This document shows, in pieces, positions 1 to 7,167 of a stretch of 64,000 nucleotides of DNA. The translations under genes were made by a program, and so were the position numbers. Within the stretch, counting starts at the first letter, position 1. Every line of letters begins with the position of its first letter. Source of the stretch: Bacteroidaceae bacterium (lineage in GTDB: Bacteria > Bacteroidota > Bacteroidia > Bacteroidales > Bacteroidaceae); assembly GCA_017520935.1 (NCBI GenBank), contig JAFXEF010000052.1, forward strand, positions 18,313 to 82,312. The letters run 5' to 3'. The notes below the pieces were generated by a model that saw only the letters and a program-made list of their open reading frames with translations, ran no database searches and had not been told where the DNA came from.

Positions 1-1256
1 AGAAACTGTGAGGCGGTGAGCTGCTTGCCACCCGCCATGGGGATGACCTCGGCAATCTCGCGGGCCACGTCGATGACCTTCATCTGTGTGTCGAACTGTA
101 GGCCCTCTTGCGAGTAGTAGCCGAAACGCACGGTGTCGCCAATATCGAGCCTTCCGCTGTCGGGAGCCTGTTCCCCGAGCAGCACCTTGAGGAAAGTGCT
201 CTTGCCGGTGCCATTGTCGCCCACGATGCCGAGCTTCTCGTAACGGGAGAAGGTGTAGGAGAACTTGTCGAGGATGCAGCGGTCGCCAAAGCGGAGCGAG
301 AGCTCGTCGGCCTCGAATATTTTGGAACCGATGTACGAGGCCTTCACGCCTAACTGTACGCGGTCGTTGGCAATGCGTTGCTTGGCCACCTTCTCCAGCT
401 CGTAGAAGGCCTCTTCGCGGTAGCGTGCCTTGTGGCCACGGGCCTGAGGCATACGGCGCATCCACTCCAGCTCGGTGCGGTAGAGGTTGTTGGCACGGAT
501 AATCTCAGTGTTGCGAGCCTCGATGCGCTCTTGGCGCTTCTCCAGATAGTAGCTGTAGTTGCCTTTGTAGGAATATACGGTGTGGTCGTCGATCTCGATG
601 ATTTCGTTGCACACGTTGTCGAGGAAGTAGCGGTCGTGCGTCACCATAAGGAGTGTGGCGGTGCTGCGTGTAAGGTAATCCTCGAGCCACTCGATGAGCG
701 GGAGATCGAGGTGGTTGGTAGGCTCGTCGAGGATGAGCATGTCGGGATTGCCGATGAGTACGTTGGCGAGAGCCACGCGCTTGAGTTGTCCGCCCGATAG
801 TGTCTCTACCCGCTGGGCATAGTCGGTGATATGTAGCGAGGTGAGTATCTGCTTGGCACGCTGCTCGTAGTTCCAGGCATCGGCATGCTCCATACGGTCG
901 AGCAGGGTATCCAGGTTCGGGGTACCGGGGGTGTCCAGGCATTGTTCATATTCGCGGATGAGCTGAAGCGTGTCATTGGTCTCATGGAAGCAAGCCTCCA
1001 GTACGGTAAGCCCTGCCGGATAGGTGGGGCGCTGGCGCAGGTAGCCCACCCGCAGGTCGTTCTTATAGACGATGGAGCCGCTATCGTGACCCTCGATACC
1101 TGCTAACACATCGAGCAGGGTGCTCTTGCCGGCACCGTTGCGGGCTATGAGACCCACGCGCTGTCCCTGGGCCACACCAAATGATATGCCCTCGAAGAGC
1201 ACCAGGTCGCCGAACGATTTCGTCAGACCGTCAACTTGCAGGTAGGGAATCAGCAT
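1..1256 (-). CDS. ABC-F family ATPase, C-terminus cut by window edge
   Basis: Cytoplasmic ATPase with two ABC domains and no membrane segments, of the ABC-F family that binds ribosomes and modulates translation or antibiotic protection. Reading the minus strand from the ATG at 1254-1256 gives an open frame to the left edge. Visible motifs are a first Walker A (ARNGAGKST), signature LSGGQLKRVALA, Walker B with ABC-F wording LILDEPTNHLD, a charged linker (YYLEKRQERIEARNTE), and a second Walker A (GDNGTGKST). The second signature and Walker B lie beyond the window, so the subfamily cannot be assigned. The start overlaps the stop of the upstream DUF3805-like gene by 7 bases, suggesting translational coupling. 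The family call is firm; the exact role (housekeeping or resistance) is not known from sequence. Confidence 0.93.
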   Translation of the reverse strand, partial: MLIPYLQVDGLTKSFGDLVLFEGISFGVAQGQRVGLIARNGAGKSTLLDVLAGIEGHDSGSIVYKNDLRVGYLRQRPTYPAGLTVLEACFHETNDTLQLIREYEQCLDTPGTPNLDTLLDRMEHADAWNYEQRAKQILTSLHITDYAQRVETLSGGQLKRVALANVLIGNPDMLILDEPTNHLDLPLIEWLEDYLTRSTATLLMVTHDRYFLDNVCNEIIEIDDHTVYSYKGNYSYYLEKRQERIEARNTEIIRANNLYRTELEWMRRMPQARGHKARYREEAFYELEKVAKQRIANDRVQLGVKASYIGSKIFEADELSLRFGDRCILDKFSYTFSRYEKLGIVGDNGTGKSTFLKVLLGEQAPDSGRLDIGDTVRFGYYSQEGLQFDTQMKVIDVAREIAEVIPMAGGKQLTASQF

Positions 1257-2122
1257 ACGGCCTCGGCTATTCGCGTACGTATATCTTCTACTATCTTCGT
1301 CACGTCAGCCTCGGCCAAAGCCTCGCCCTGCTTGCCGAAGAGGAGCATGGGGCGTGCCACACAGGTGGTGCCATACATGAGCACAGGGGCTTCTACCTTG
1401 CCGTTGACGAAGGTGTTCCACTCTAAGCCCTCGATGCTCTCGGTGAGGAGTGCGCATAGCGTGATACCCATGACGGCACCGGCATCGCTCCGCAACTGCT
1501 TGGTCAGCTCGGGGCGTGAGGCAATCTTCTGTAATAACCGTACATTGTAGTCGAAGTCGCGGAAACGCTCCTTGAAAAGCTTCATCCCCAGCTCCTCGAT
1601 GGTGGCATAGCACGACTCGATGAGCTCGACCTCGGACACACGAACGGGGATGTATTGGTTGTGGAATGTGTCGCGGGGCTGCAAGATTTCGAGAGAGGCG
1701 ATGATGGCCTCCCCCCTGCCCCTCCCAAGGAGGGGTGATTCTGTCATCGCGGAGCCAAATTCCCCTCCTTGGGAAGGGTTATGGGAGGCCTCCGTAAACG
1801 AACATTCCACACAGGTCTGTCCACAACCAATCACCCAGCGATGGGTTACATACTCCACCAACTCCTCGGTAAACGACTCGGCACTATACACCGTCTCCCA
1901 GCGGCTAACCTTTGCCAGTTTGGAACCAGGGGTATTCAGCGTGTCGCGCATCATCTTGTCACCAAACGCGGGCGAGGCATCACGATAGGCCGAAATACGG
2001 AAGTTGCCGTCCCATTTTTCGGGATTATAGAAGAGGAAACAGTCGGGCTCTTCGCTGAACTCAAACCACTCTTCGGGGTACGAAAATGCAAACCACGAAC
2101 CGGGAGATATAAACTTTTTCAT
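1250..2122 (-). CDS. DUF3805/DUF3806-like protein carrying an in-frame REP-like insert
   Basis: A 290-residue soluble protein with no signal peptide. The N-terminal half (FSYPEEWFEFSE, then a strand-rich segment with CGQTCVECSF) and the helical C-terminal half resemble the Bacteroidales proteins annotated DUF3805 plus DUF3806, whose function is unknown. The start is ATG at 2120-2122, with a minus-strand TAATTTTG box at 2158-2165. Between CVECSF and IIASLEIL the frame reads through an 85-bp inverted repeat at 1706-1790, adding a Gly/Pro/Ser-rich loop of about 28 residues that looks foreign to the fold. The gene overlaps the ABC-F gene downstream. Existence of the gene is solid; the domain call is from memory of the family wording. 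Confidence 0.8.
   Translation of the reverse strand: MKKFISPGSWFAFSYPEEWFEFSEEPDCFLFYNPEKWDGNFRISAYRDASPAFGDKMMRDTLNTPGSKLAKVSRWETVYSAESFTEELVEYVTHRWVIGCGQTCVECSFTEASHNPSQGGEFGSAMTESPLLGRGRGEAIIASLEILQPRDTFHNQYIPVRVSEVELIESCYATIEELGMKLFKERFRDFDYNVRLLQKIASRPELTKQLRSDAGAVMGITLCALLTESIEGLEWNTFVNGKVEAPVLMYGTTCVARPMLLFGKQGEALAEADVTKIVEDIRTRIAEAVC
1706..1790. repeat. REP-like palindromic element inside a coding sequence
   Basis: The left arm 1706-1735 (starts GGCCTCCCCCC, ends CCCAAGGAGGGG) is the near-perfect reverse complement of the right arm 1762-1790 (starts CCCCTCCTTGGG, ends GGGAGGCC). A 26-bp loop separates them. The G/C-run composition is unlike the surrounding gene. It is translated in frame within the DUF3805-like gene. 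Related shorter palindromes occur at 5503-5619 and 52108-52146. Confidence 0.8.
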
Positions 2123-2157
2123 TTCTCAAGTGTTGTTTATTCGTAAAATATCGGGTA

Positions 2158-2165
2158 CAAAATTA
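2158..2165 (-). promoter_or_regulatory. -7 box for the DUF3805-like / ABC-F pair
   Basis: The minus-strand TAATTTTG matches the Bacteroidota TAnnTTTG box and lies about 36 bp before the ATG at 2122. No good -33 TTTG was found at the usual distance. Confidence 0.4.
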
Positions 2166-2183
2166 AAAAAAAATGGTCAACGT

Positions 2184-2214
2184 ATTGCCATTATAAATAA
2201 AATATCTATTTTTG
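2184..2214 (+). promoter_or_regulatory. Promoter of rho
   Basis: ATTG at 2184-2187 (partial -33), a 19-bp spacer, and TATTTTTG at 2207-2214 (TAnnTTTG). This predicts a leader of about 120 nt before the rho start at 2341. Confidence 0.55.
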
Positions 2215-2340
2215 CACCGTCAAATTCTACTTCACACAACGTTTTCCTTAAAAATCTGTAAAAGAGCAAGCAACATCACCTCGTGAGAGGAGTATGCTGA
2301 GTGTGGAGTGAAATGTATAAATCACACATTTTGCATCTAT

Positions 2341-4404
2341 ATGTACAATATCATTCAACTGAACAACAAAGAAGTGGGCGAACTGCAGGAAATCGCCAAT
2401 GAAATGGGCATCAAAGGTGTCAAATCACTCGAACGCCAAGACCTTATCTACCGTATCCTCGACGAGCAGGCCATTGCTGGAGCACAAAAGAAGGTGGCAG
2501 CCGAAGAGGGCAAGGCTGAACGTCGCCAGCGCGCACGTATCAACAAGAAAGAGGTAGCCAGCAAAGTTTACTCGGTCGACAAGAACAAGGCCGAGAAAAT
2601 CGACGATACACCGAAGATTGTAGCCTCTCCCGTGGATGAGAGAATGGAAGAGAAGGAGAATGTCCAGCCTGCTGCTCCCAAAGAGGAACCGCAACTCCCC
2701 ACTGCTGATGCAACGACACTGCAGGAGGTGAAGGAGGAAACTCCCGCCCAAGGCAAGAAGCGCGGACGCAAGTCGAAAGCACAAAAGGCTGCCGAGGCAG
2801 CAGCCAATGAGCAGGGCGCAACAGCAGCAACCGCAGAAATGACTACCCCTTCGAAGGAAACAGATGTAGAGGAGCCTACCAAAGCGGAGCAGAAGGAGGC
2901 TAATCCCGAACAACCGGTAGCCACCGACACACCTGTACAGGGCAAGAAGCGCGGACGCAAGTCGAAAGCACAAAAAGCTGCCGAGGCAGCAGCCAAGGAG
3001 GGCGAACTTGCCTCTAACGAAGAGGTTCCGGCGGAAACTGCGACTGATGATTTTGTACCCATCGAAGAGCTGCCCACGGAATCCGCCGAGCTCCCTGCCG
3101 AGCTCATCGGCAAGTTTGAAGCTACCAAGCTGGAGCAGCCTGCCGCAGCTACACAAAACGAGCCTAACAAGAAACCCAAGCATAAGAAGGGCGGCTATGC
3201 CGAAGCCTACCTCGAAACCACACAAAGCAAACAATCCGAAGCCAAAGAGCAAGAACTGCAACGCAAGCCCGAACGTATCTACGACTTCGAAGACATCATT
3301 GAGGTGAATGGCGTGCTCGAGATTATGCCGGACAACTACGGGTTCCTCCGTTCGGCCGACTACAACTATCTGGCCTCACCCGACGATATCTATGTGGCAC
3401 AGCACCAGATACGCCTCCACGGCCTTAAGACCGGCGATGTGGTGGAAGGTACCATCCGTCCCGCTCGTGAGGGTGAGAAATACTTCCCGCTGGTGAAGAT
3501 AAACCGTATCAACGGACTTACCCCCAGCGTAGTGCGTGACCGCGTACCTTTCGAGCATCTTACTCCGCTCTTCCCTGATGAGAAGTTCACCCTCTGCACT
3601 GGCAACTACGACAATCTGTCTGCCCGTGTGGTGGACCTCTTCTCGCCTATTGGCAAGGGACAGCGCGGCCTTATTGTGGCACAGCCAAAAACCGGTAAGA
3701 CCATCCTCTTGAAGGATATCGCCAATGCCATCGCCGCCAATCACCCCGAGGTATATATGATCATGTTGCTCATTGACGAACGCCCCGAGGAGGTGACCGA
3801 TATGGCACGTAGCGTCAATGCCGAGGTTATAGCCTCTACCTTCGACGAGCCTGCCGAGCGCCACGTGAAGATTGCCGGCATCGTACTCGAAAAGGCCAAG
3901 CGCATGGTAGAGTGCGGTCACGATGTAGTCATCTTCCTTGACTCCATCACACGTCTTGCCCGTGCCTACAACACCGTGTCACCCGCTTCTGGTAAGGTTC
4001 TCTCGGGAGGTGTCGATGCCAATGCCCTGCACAAGCCCAAGCGTTTCTTCGGTGCGGCACGTAACATCGAGAACGGAGGTTCGCTCACCATCATCGCTAC
4101 CGCTCTCACCGAGACTGGCTCTAAGATGGACGAAGTCATCTTCGAGGAGTTCAAGGGTACAGGTAACATGGAACTCCAGCTCGACCGTAACCTCTCTAAC
4201 AAACGTATCTTCCCCGCTGTGAACATCGTGGCATCAAGCACCCGTCGCGATGATTTGCTCCACGATAAGCAGACTCTGGATCGCATGTGGATACTCCGCA
4301 AGTTCCTCTCCGATATGAACCCCATCGAGGCCATGGACTTCGTCAAAGGCCGATTGGAGAATACCAAAACCAACGAGGAGTTTCTCCTGAGCATGAACTC
4401 GTAA
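2341..4404 (+). CDS. rho: Transcription termination factor Rho with long disordered insert
   Basis: Hexameric RNA-dependent helicase that ends transcription. I place the start at ATG 2341 ([19 protein letters not shown]), giving 687 residues; an upstream in-frame GTG at 2308 has no support. Order: N-terminal Rho helix domain (about 1-45); a charged, Ala/Glu/Lys-rich low-complexity region (about 50-310); cold-shock-like RNA-binding domain (about 320-375, with DNYGFLRS); RecA-like motor with Walker A around residue 450 (QPKTGKT), then [11 protein letters not shown] and the Q/R-loop region ([12 protein letters not shown]). The length far exceeds E. coli Rho (419) because of the insert, which is a known Bacteroidota trait. 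Inside it a block containing [17 protein letters not shown] occurs twice, 63 codons apart. The gene appears to be monocistronic with its own terminator. Confidence 0.98.
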   Translation: MYNIIQLNNKEVGELQEIANEMGIKGVKSLERQDLIYRILDEQAIAGAQKKVAAEEGKAERRQRARINKKEVASKVYSVDKNKAEKIDDTPKIVASPVDERMEEKENVQPAAPKEEPQLPTADATTLQEVKEETPAQGKKRGRKSKAQKAAEAAANEQGATAATAEMTTPSKETDVEEPTKAEQKEANPEQPVATDTPVQGKKRGRKSKAQKAAEAAAKEGELASNEEVPAETATDDFVPIEELPTESAELPAELIGKFEATKLEQPAAATQNEPNKKPKHKKGGYAEAYLETTQSKQSEAKEQELQRKPERIYDFEDIIEVNGVLEIMPDNYGFLRSADYNYLASPDDIYVAQHQIRLHGLKTGDVVEGTIRPAREGEKYFPLVKINRINGLTPSVVRDRVPFEHLTPLFPDEKFTLCTGNYDNLSARVVDLFSPIGKGQRGLIVAQPKTGKTILLKDIANAIAANHPEVYMIMLLIDERPEEVTDMARSVNAEVIASTFDEPAERHVKIAGIVLEKAKRMVECGHDVVIFLDSITRLARAYNTVSPASGKVLSGGVDANALHKPKRFFGAARNIENGGSLTIIATALTETGSKMDEVIFEEFKGTGNMELQLDRNLSNKRIFPAVNIVASSTRRDDLLHDKQTLDRMWILRKFLSDMNPIEAMDFVKGRLENTKTNEEFLLSMNS
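2752..2996 (+). repeat. Two near-identical 56-bp direct repeats in the rho insert
   Basis: Copies at 2752-2807 and 2941-2996 differ at about one position and are 189 bp apart. Each encodes [18 protein letters not shown], with an AT-hook-like RGRK core. The near-identity at DNA level suggests recent duplication or gene conversion within the disordered region. Confidence 0.85.
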
Positions 4405-4430
4405 ACGCAACGGAGTACAAATAGAGTAAG

Positions 4431-4466
4431 AAGAGGTTGGATACGTGTCCAACCTCTTTTTTTTTG
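4431..4466 (+). terminator. Intrinsic terminator after rho
   Basis: Stem AAGAGGTTGGA / TCCAACCTCTT (4431-4457) with a short loop, followed by a run of nine T. Confidence 0.9.
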
Positions 4467-4479
4467 ATTCTATTTTGGA

Positions 4480-4600
4480 TGAGAGGACGAAGCTCCTCTT
4501 TCCTAAGAACTGTGAGCGGCAGTGCCGTTCAGCCTTTCGTCCCGTTCTTAGGGACGAAAGAATGCCCTTTGTGGCGAACGGAAAAAAGGATGTGACGGGC
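4480..4600. repeat. Cluster of nested hairpins between rho and the SDR gene
   Basis: The perfect stem CTTTCGTCCC / GGGACGAAAG (4534-4560) has a 7-base loop. The loop base GTTCTTAGG (4543-4552) can alternatively pair with CCTAAGAAC at 4502-4510. An outer pair CCGTTC / GAACGG closes the group. No open frame of note covers it. It could be a REP-like repeat or a structured leader or small RNA. Confidence 0.5.
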
Positions 4601-4608
4601 GCGAAACC

Positions 4609-4635
4609 TTTGCCTCGCTATTTGTTATACATTTG
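4609..4635 (+). promoter_or_regulatory. Possible promoter of the SDR gene
   Basis: TACATTTG at 4628-4635 matches the -7 box. TTTG at 4609-4612 is only 15 bp upstream, shorter than the usual 19-21 bp, so the assignment is tentative. Confidence 0.35.
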
Positions 4636-4685
4636 CAGTGCGAAAGCAGGTAATACAAATAGTTGTTAAAGGTAAAAAATCTGTT

Positions 4686-5492
4686 ATGAAAATCAGTAAC
4701 AATAGCGTGCTTATCACTGGCGGAGCATCAGGTATAGGCAAGATTATGGGCCGCATAGCCTTGGAGAAGGGAGCGCGGGTGCTCGTCATTTGGGATATCA
4801 ACCAGGTGGGTATCGATGCCACCGTGAAGGAGTTGAGTGCCAAGGGAAACGTGATAGGACGGCATGTGGACGTATCGGACAACGAGGATGTGAAGGTTGC
4901 CTATGCGGCTTCCGTGGAGGCGTGTGGCGAGGTGGATATCGTGATTAACTGTGCAGGCATCATCACAAGCAACAAGACTTTCGATCGTGTGGAGGTATCG
5001 GAGATTGACCGCACGATGCGCATCAACACCATCGCTCCGATGTATGTGGCATTGCAGGCACTGCCCGACATGAAACGTCGTGACAAAGGACATATATGCA
5101 ATATCGCCTCGGCAGGCGGCATGCTTTCAAATCCCAAGATGTCGGTATATGCCGCATCCAAGTGGGGGGTCATCGGATGGTCTGACTCGGTGCGCATAGA
5201 GTTGCAGGAGGAGAGGTCCAACGTACACCTTACCACCATCGCACCTTATTATATAAATACAGGTATGTTCGATGGGGTGAAGTCGCCCATTATTCCCATT
5301 CTTGACCCTGAGCGTACCGCTGCCAAGATACTGCGTGCCATAGAGAAGGACAAGCGCTTCAAAGGCATTCCCTTCGGTTTCCACTTTATCCGCTTCTGGC
5401 AATTCCTGCTCCCAACAAGGATTTTTGACTTTTTTTTCGGGAAAGTCTTTGGTATTTATCATGCAATGGATAACTTTACAGGACGAAAGTAA
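4686..5492 (+). CDS. Short-chain dehydrogenase/reductase (SDR)
   Basis: A classical SDR of 268 residues, cytoplasmic, NAD(P)-dependent. The Rossmann glycine motif TGGASGIG is at residues 11-18, the structural NCAG is near 90, and the catalytic pair is Y155 and K159 in SVYAASKWG, with the preceding Ser in NIASAGG. The C-terminus has aromatic-rich hydrophobic stretches (FHFIRFWQFLLPTRIFDFFFG), as in membrane-associated retinol/acyl-type SDRs. I use ATG 4686 because the glycine motif then sits at the usual distance from the N-terminus. An aldehyde dehydrogenase follows 135 bp downstream on the same strand, so an alcohol-aldehyde-acid route for a lipid-like substrate is possible, but the substrate cannot be read from sequence. 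Confidence 0.9.
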   Translation: MKISNNSVLITGGASGIGKIMGRIALEKGARVLVIWDINQVGIDATVKELSAKGNVIGRHVDVSDNEDVKVAYAASVEACGEVDIVINCAGIITSNKTFDRVEVSEIDRTMRINTIAPMYVALQALPDMKRRDKGHICNIASAGGMLSNPKMSVYAASKWGVIGWSDSVRIELQEERSNVHLTTIAPYYINTGMFDGVKSPIIPILDPERTAAKILRAIEKDKRFKGIPFGFHFIRFWQFLLPTRIFDFFFGKVFGIYHAMDNFTGRK

Positions 5493-5502
5493 AAAGAACT
5501 AT

Positions 5503-5619
5503 GCTGCCCCTCCCTGTGTGGGAGGAAATACAGGGACTATTGAATAATTAATCATTAATGACACCCACATTACCGCGATGCCGGTAAGTCCTCTCTCATA
5601 GGGGGGATTTAGGTGGAGC
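5503..5619. repeat. REP-like element with inverted G/C-run ends
   Basis: The element starts GCTGCCCCTCCC...GGGAGG and ends CCTCTCTCATAGGGGGG...GTGGAGC, so its ends are imperfect inverted repeats of each other around an A/T-rich middle. It fills nearly the whole gap between the SDR and aldehyde dehydrogenase genes. It resembles the elements at 1706-1790 and 52108-52146 in composition and placement. Confidence 0.6.
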
Positions 5620-5627
5620 TTCTATTT

Positions 5628-7016
5628 ATGATACCATCCGTTATCGAATCCCAGCGCGCCTTCTTCCATACAGGCGCCACGCTCGGCCTCAATTTCCGCC
5701 GACAGATGCTCAAGAAGTTGCAAGGCGCATTGGACAAGTGGGAGAAGCCGCTCGCCGATGCCCTTTGGACTGATCTCCACAAGTCGTATGAGGAGGCCTA
5801 TCTCACCGAACTGAGCATAGTGAAGGGCGAAGTGAAAAACCATCTGCGTCACCTTGGCAGCTGGGTCAAGCGCAAGCGTGTGAGCACCCCTATCAAGATG
5901 TTTCCATCGAGAAGTTTTATCGTGAGCGAGCCACTCGGCAACACACTCATCATGGCTCCGTGGAACTATCCCGTGCAACTACTGCTCAACCCACTCGTGG
6001 GGGCTATCTCGGCCGGATGCACTGCCGTGTTGAAGCCCTCGCCCTACGTGCCCAACGTATCGGCCACGCTGGCCCGGATGATTGAAGACACCTTTGACTC
6101 GCAATACATCGCTGTGGTGCAAGGCAATCGAGAGGTCAATCAAGCACTGCTTGCCCAGCGCTTCGACCTCATCTTCTTCACCGGAAGTCCTTCATTGGGA
6201 AAGATGGTGATGGAAGCTGCATCGAAGCATCTCACACCCGTCATCCTCGAACTGGGTGGCAAGAGTCCCTGCATCGTAGACCGAGATGCCGATATCAAGA
6301 CTGCCGCCAAGCGTATTGCCTGGGGCAAGACGCTCAACTCGGGGCAGACCTGTATCGCGCCGGATTACCTGCTTATCCACGAGGAGGTGAAGGAACACTT
6401 CATCGAAGCCTTCGCCAAGGCCGTGAAGGAATTGCATGGCAGCGATATTAAAGCACATAAGCATTATGTACGTATGGTGAGTGACCGCGCTTTTGAGCGT
6501 GTGAAAGGCTATCTCGCTGAGGGCGATATCCTCTATGGCGGGCGTACCGATGCCAGCGAGCGTTTCATCGAGCCCACCATACTTGATCCACACATCAGCC
6601 TCAGCGATGCCGATGCCGATGCAAAGGCCAACGGCAAGGCTGTACTCACCGAAGAAATCTTCGGCCCCGTATTCCCGCTGCTCACCTTCAAGGAGTCGGA
6701 TGAGGTCGTAGCTTACATCACTCGTCGCGAAAAGCCGTTAGCTTTCTATTATTTCGGTAGTGAGGAGAATGGTTGGCGCATCCTGCATCATACCTCATCG
6801 GGCGGTGCCTGCATCAACGATACCATCATGCACATAGCCAACGAACACGTCCCCTTCGGCGGTGTAGGGAACTCTGGTATGGGTGCCTATCACGGTGAGG
6901 AGAGTTTCCGTGCCTTTTCACACCGCCGAACGGTAGTGGCCACAGGCACCTGGATTGATCTCCCCTTCCGCTACATGCCCTACAGGATGTTCGGGCTGGT
7001 GAAGAAGATTGTGTAA
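5628..7016 (+). CDS. Aldehyde dehydrogenase (class 3 / fatty-aldehyde type)
   Basis: NAD(P)-dependent oxidation of an aldehyde to a carboxylate. The 462-residue length and the absence of a long N-terminal extension fit the class 3 ALDH group (YwdH/ALDH3-like). Catalytic Cys242 lies in GQTCIAPDY and general base Glu208 in LELGGKSP; the cofactor-binding motif FTGSPSLGK and APWNYP are present. The C-terminal part (YMPYRMFGLVKKIV) is hydrophobic, as in membrane-associated members. I chose ATG 5628; an in-frame GTG at 5613 lies within the end of the REP-like element and is less likely. It is probably co-transcribed with the SDR gene. Confidence 0.93.
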   Translation: MIPSVIESQRAFFHTGATLGLNFRRQMLKKLQGALDKWEKPLADALWTDLHKSYEEAYLTELSIVKGEVKNHLRHLGSWVKRKRVSTPIKMFPSRSFIVSEPLGNTLIMAPWNYPVQLLLNPLVGAISAGCTAVLKPSPYVPNVSATLARMIEDTFDSQYIAVVQGNREVNQALLAQRFDLIFFTGSPSLGKMVMEAASKHLTPVILELGGKSPCIVDRDADIKTAAKRIAWGKTLNSGQTCIAPDYLLIHEEVKEHFIEAFAKAVKELHGSDIKAHKHYVRMVSDRAFERVKGYLAEGDILYGGRTDASERFIEPTILDPHISLSDADADAKANGKAVLTEEIFGPVFPLLTFKESDEVVAYITRREKPLAFYYFGSEENGWRILHHTSSGGACINDTIMHIANEHVPFGGVGNSGMGAYHGEESFRAFSHRRTVVATGTWIDLPFRYMPYRMFGLVKKIV

Positions 7017-7101
7017 CATAGTGCCGGAAACTTTCCGATGGACTATATGGACTGGCATTCACTTGCCAGCCTGTCCTCAAAGTAATGGTGGAACTAAAAT
7101 G

Positions 7102-7136
7102 AATGCGAGGATACATCTTAGGTGTATCCTCGCATT
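7102..7136. terminator. Bidirectional hairpin between ALDH and ppiD-like gene
   Basis: A 14-bp perfect stem (7102-7115 with 7123-7136, AATGCGAGGATACA) with a 7-base loop lies between two convergent genes. T-tracts are weak on both sides. Confidence 0.7.
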
Positions 7137-7167
7137 ACTATATGAATTATTATGGAAACGAGTCTGA

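Noticed and set aside
2308..2340. Upstream GTG start for rho
   Set aside because: The added residues are not conserved in form; MYNIIQL at 2341 is the usual start in Bacteroidota.
2425..3261. 278-residue frame antisense to rho
   Set aside because: Cys/Leu-rich repeats are the mirror of the Ala/Glu/Lys-rich insert of rho; no independent start or family match.
4445..4669. 74-residue frame after rho
   Set aside because: It starts in the terminator and crosses the nested hairpins and the promoter; composition not coding-like.
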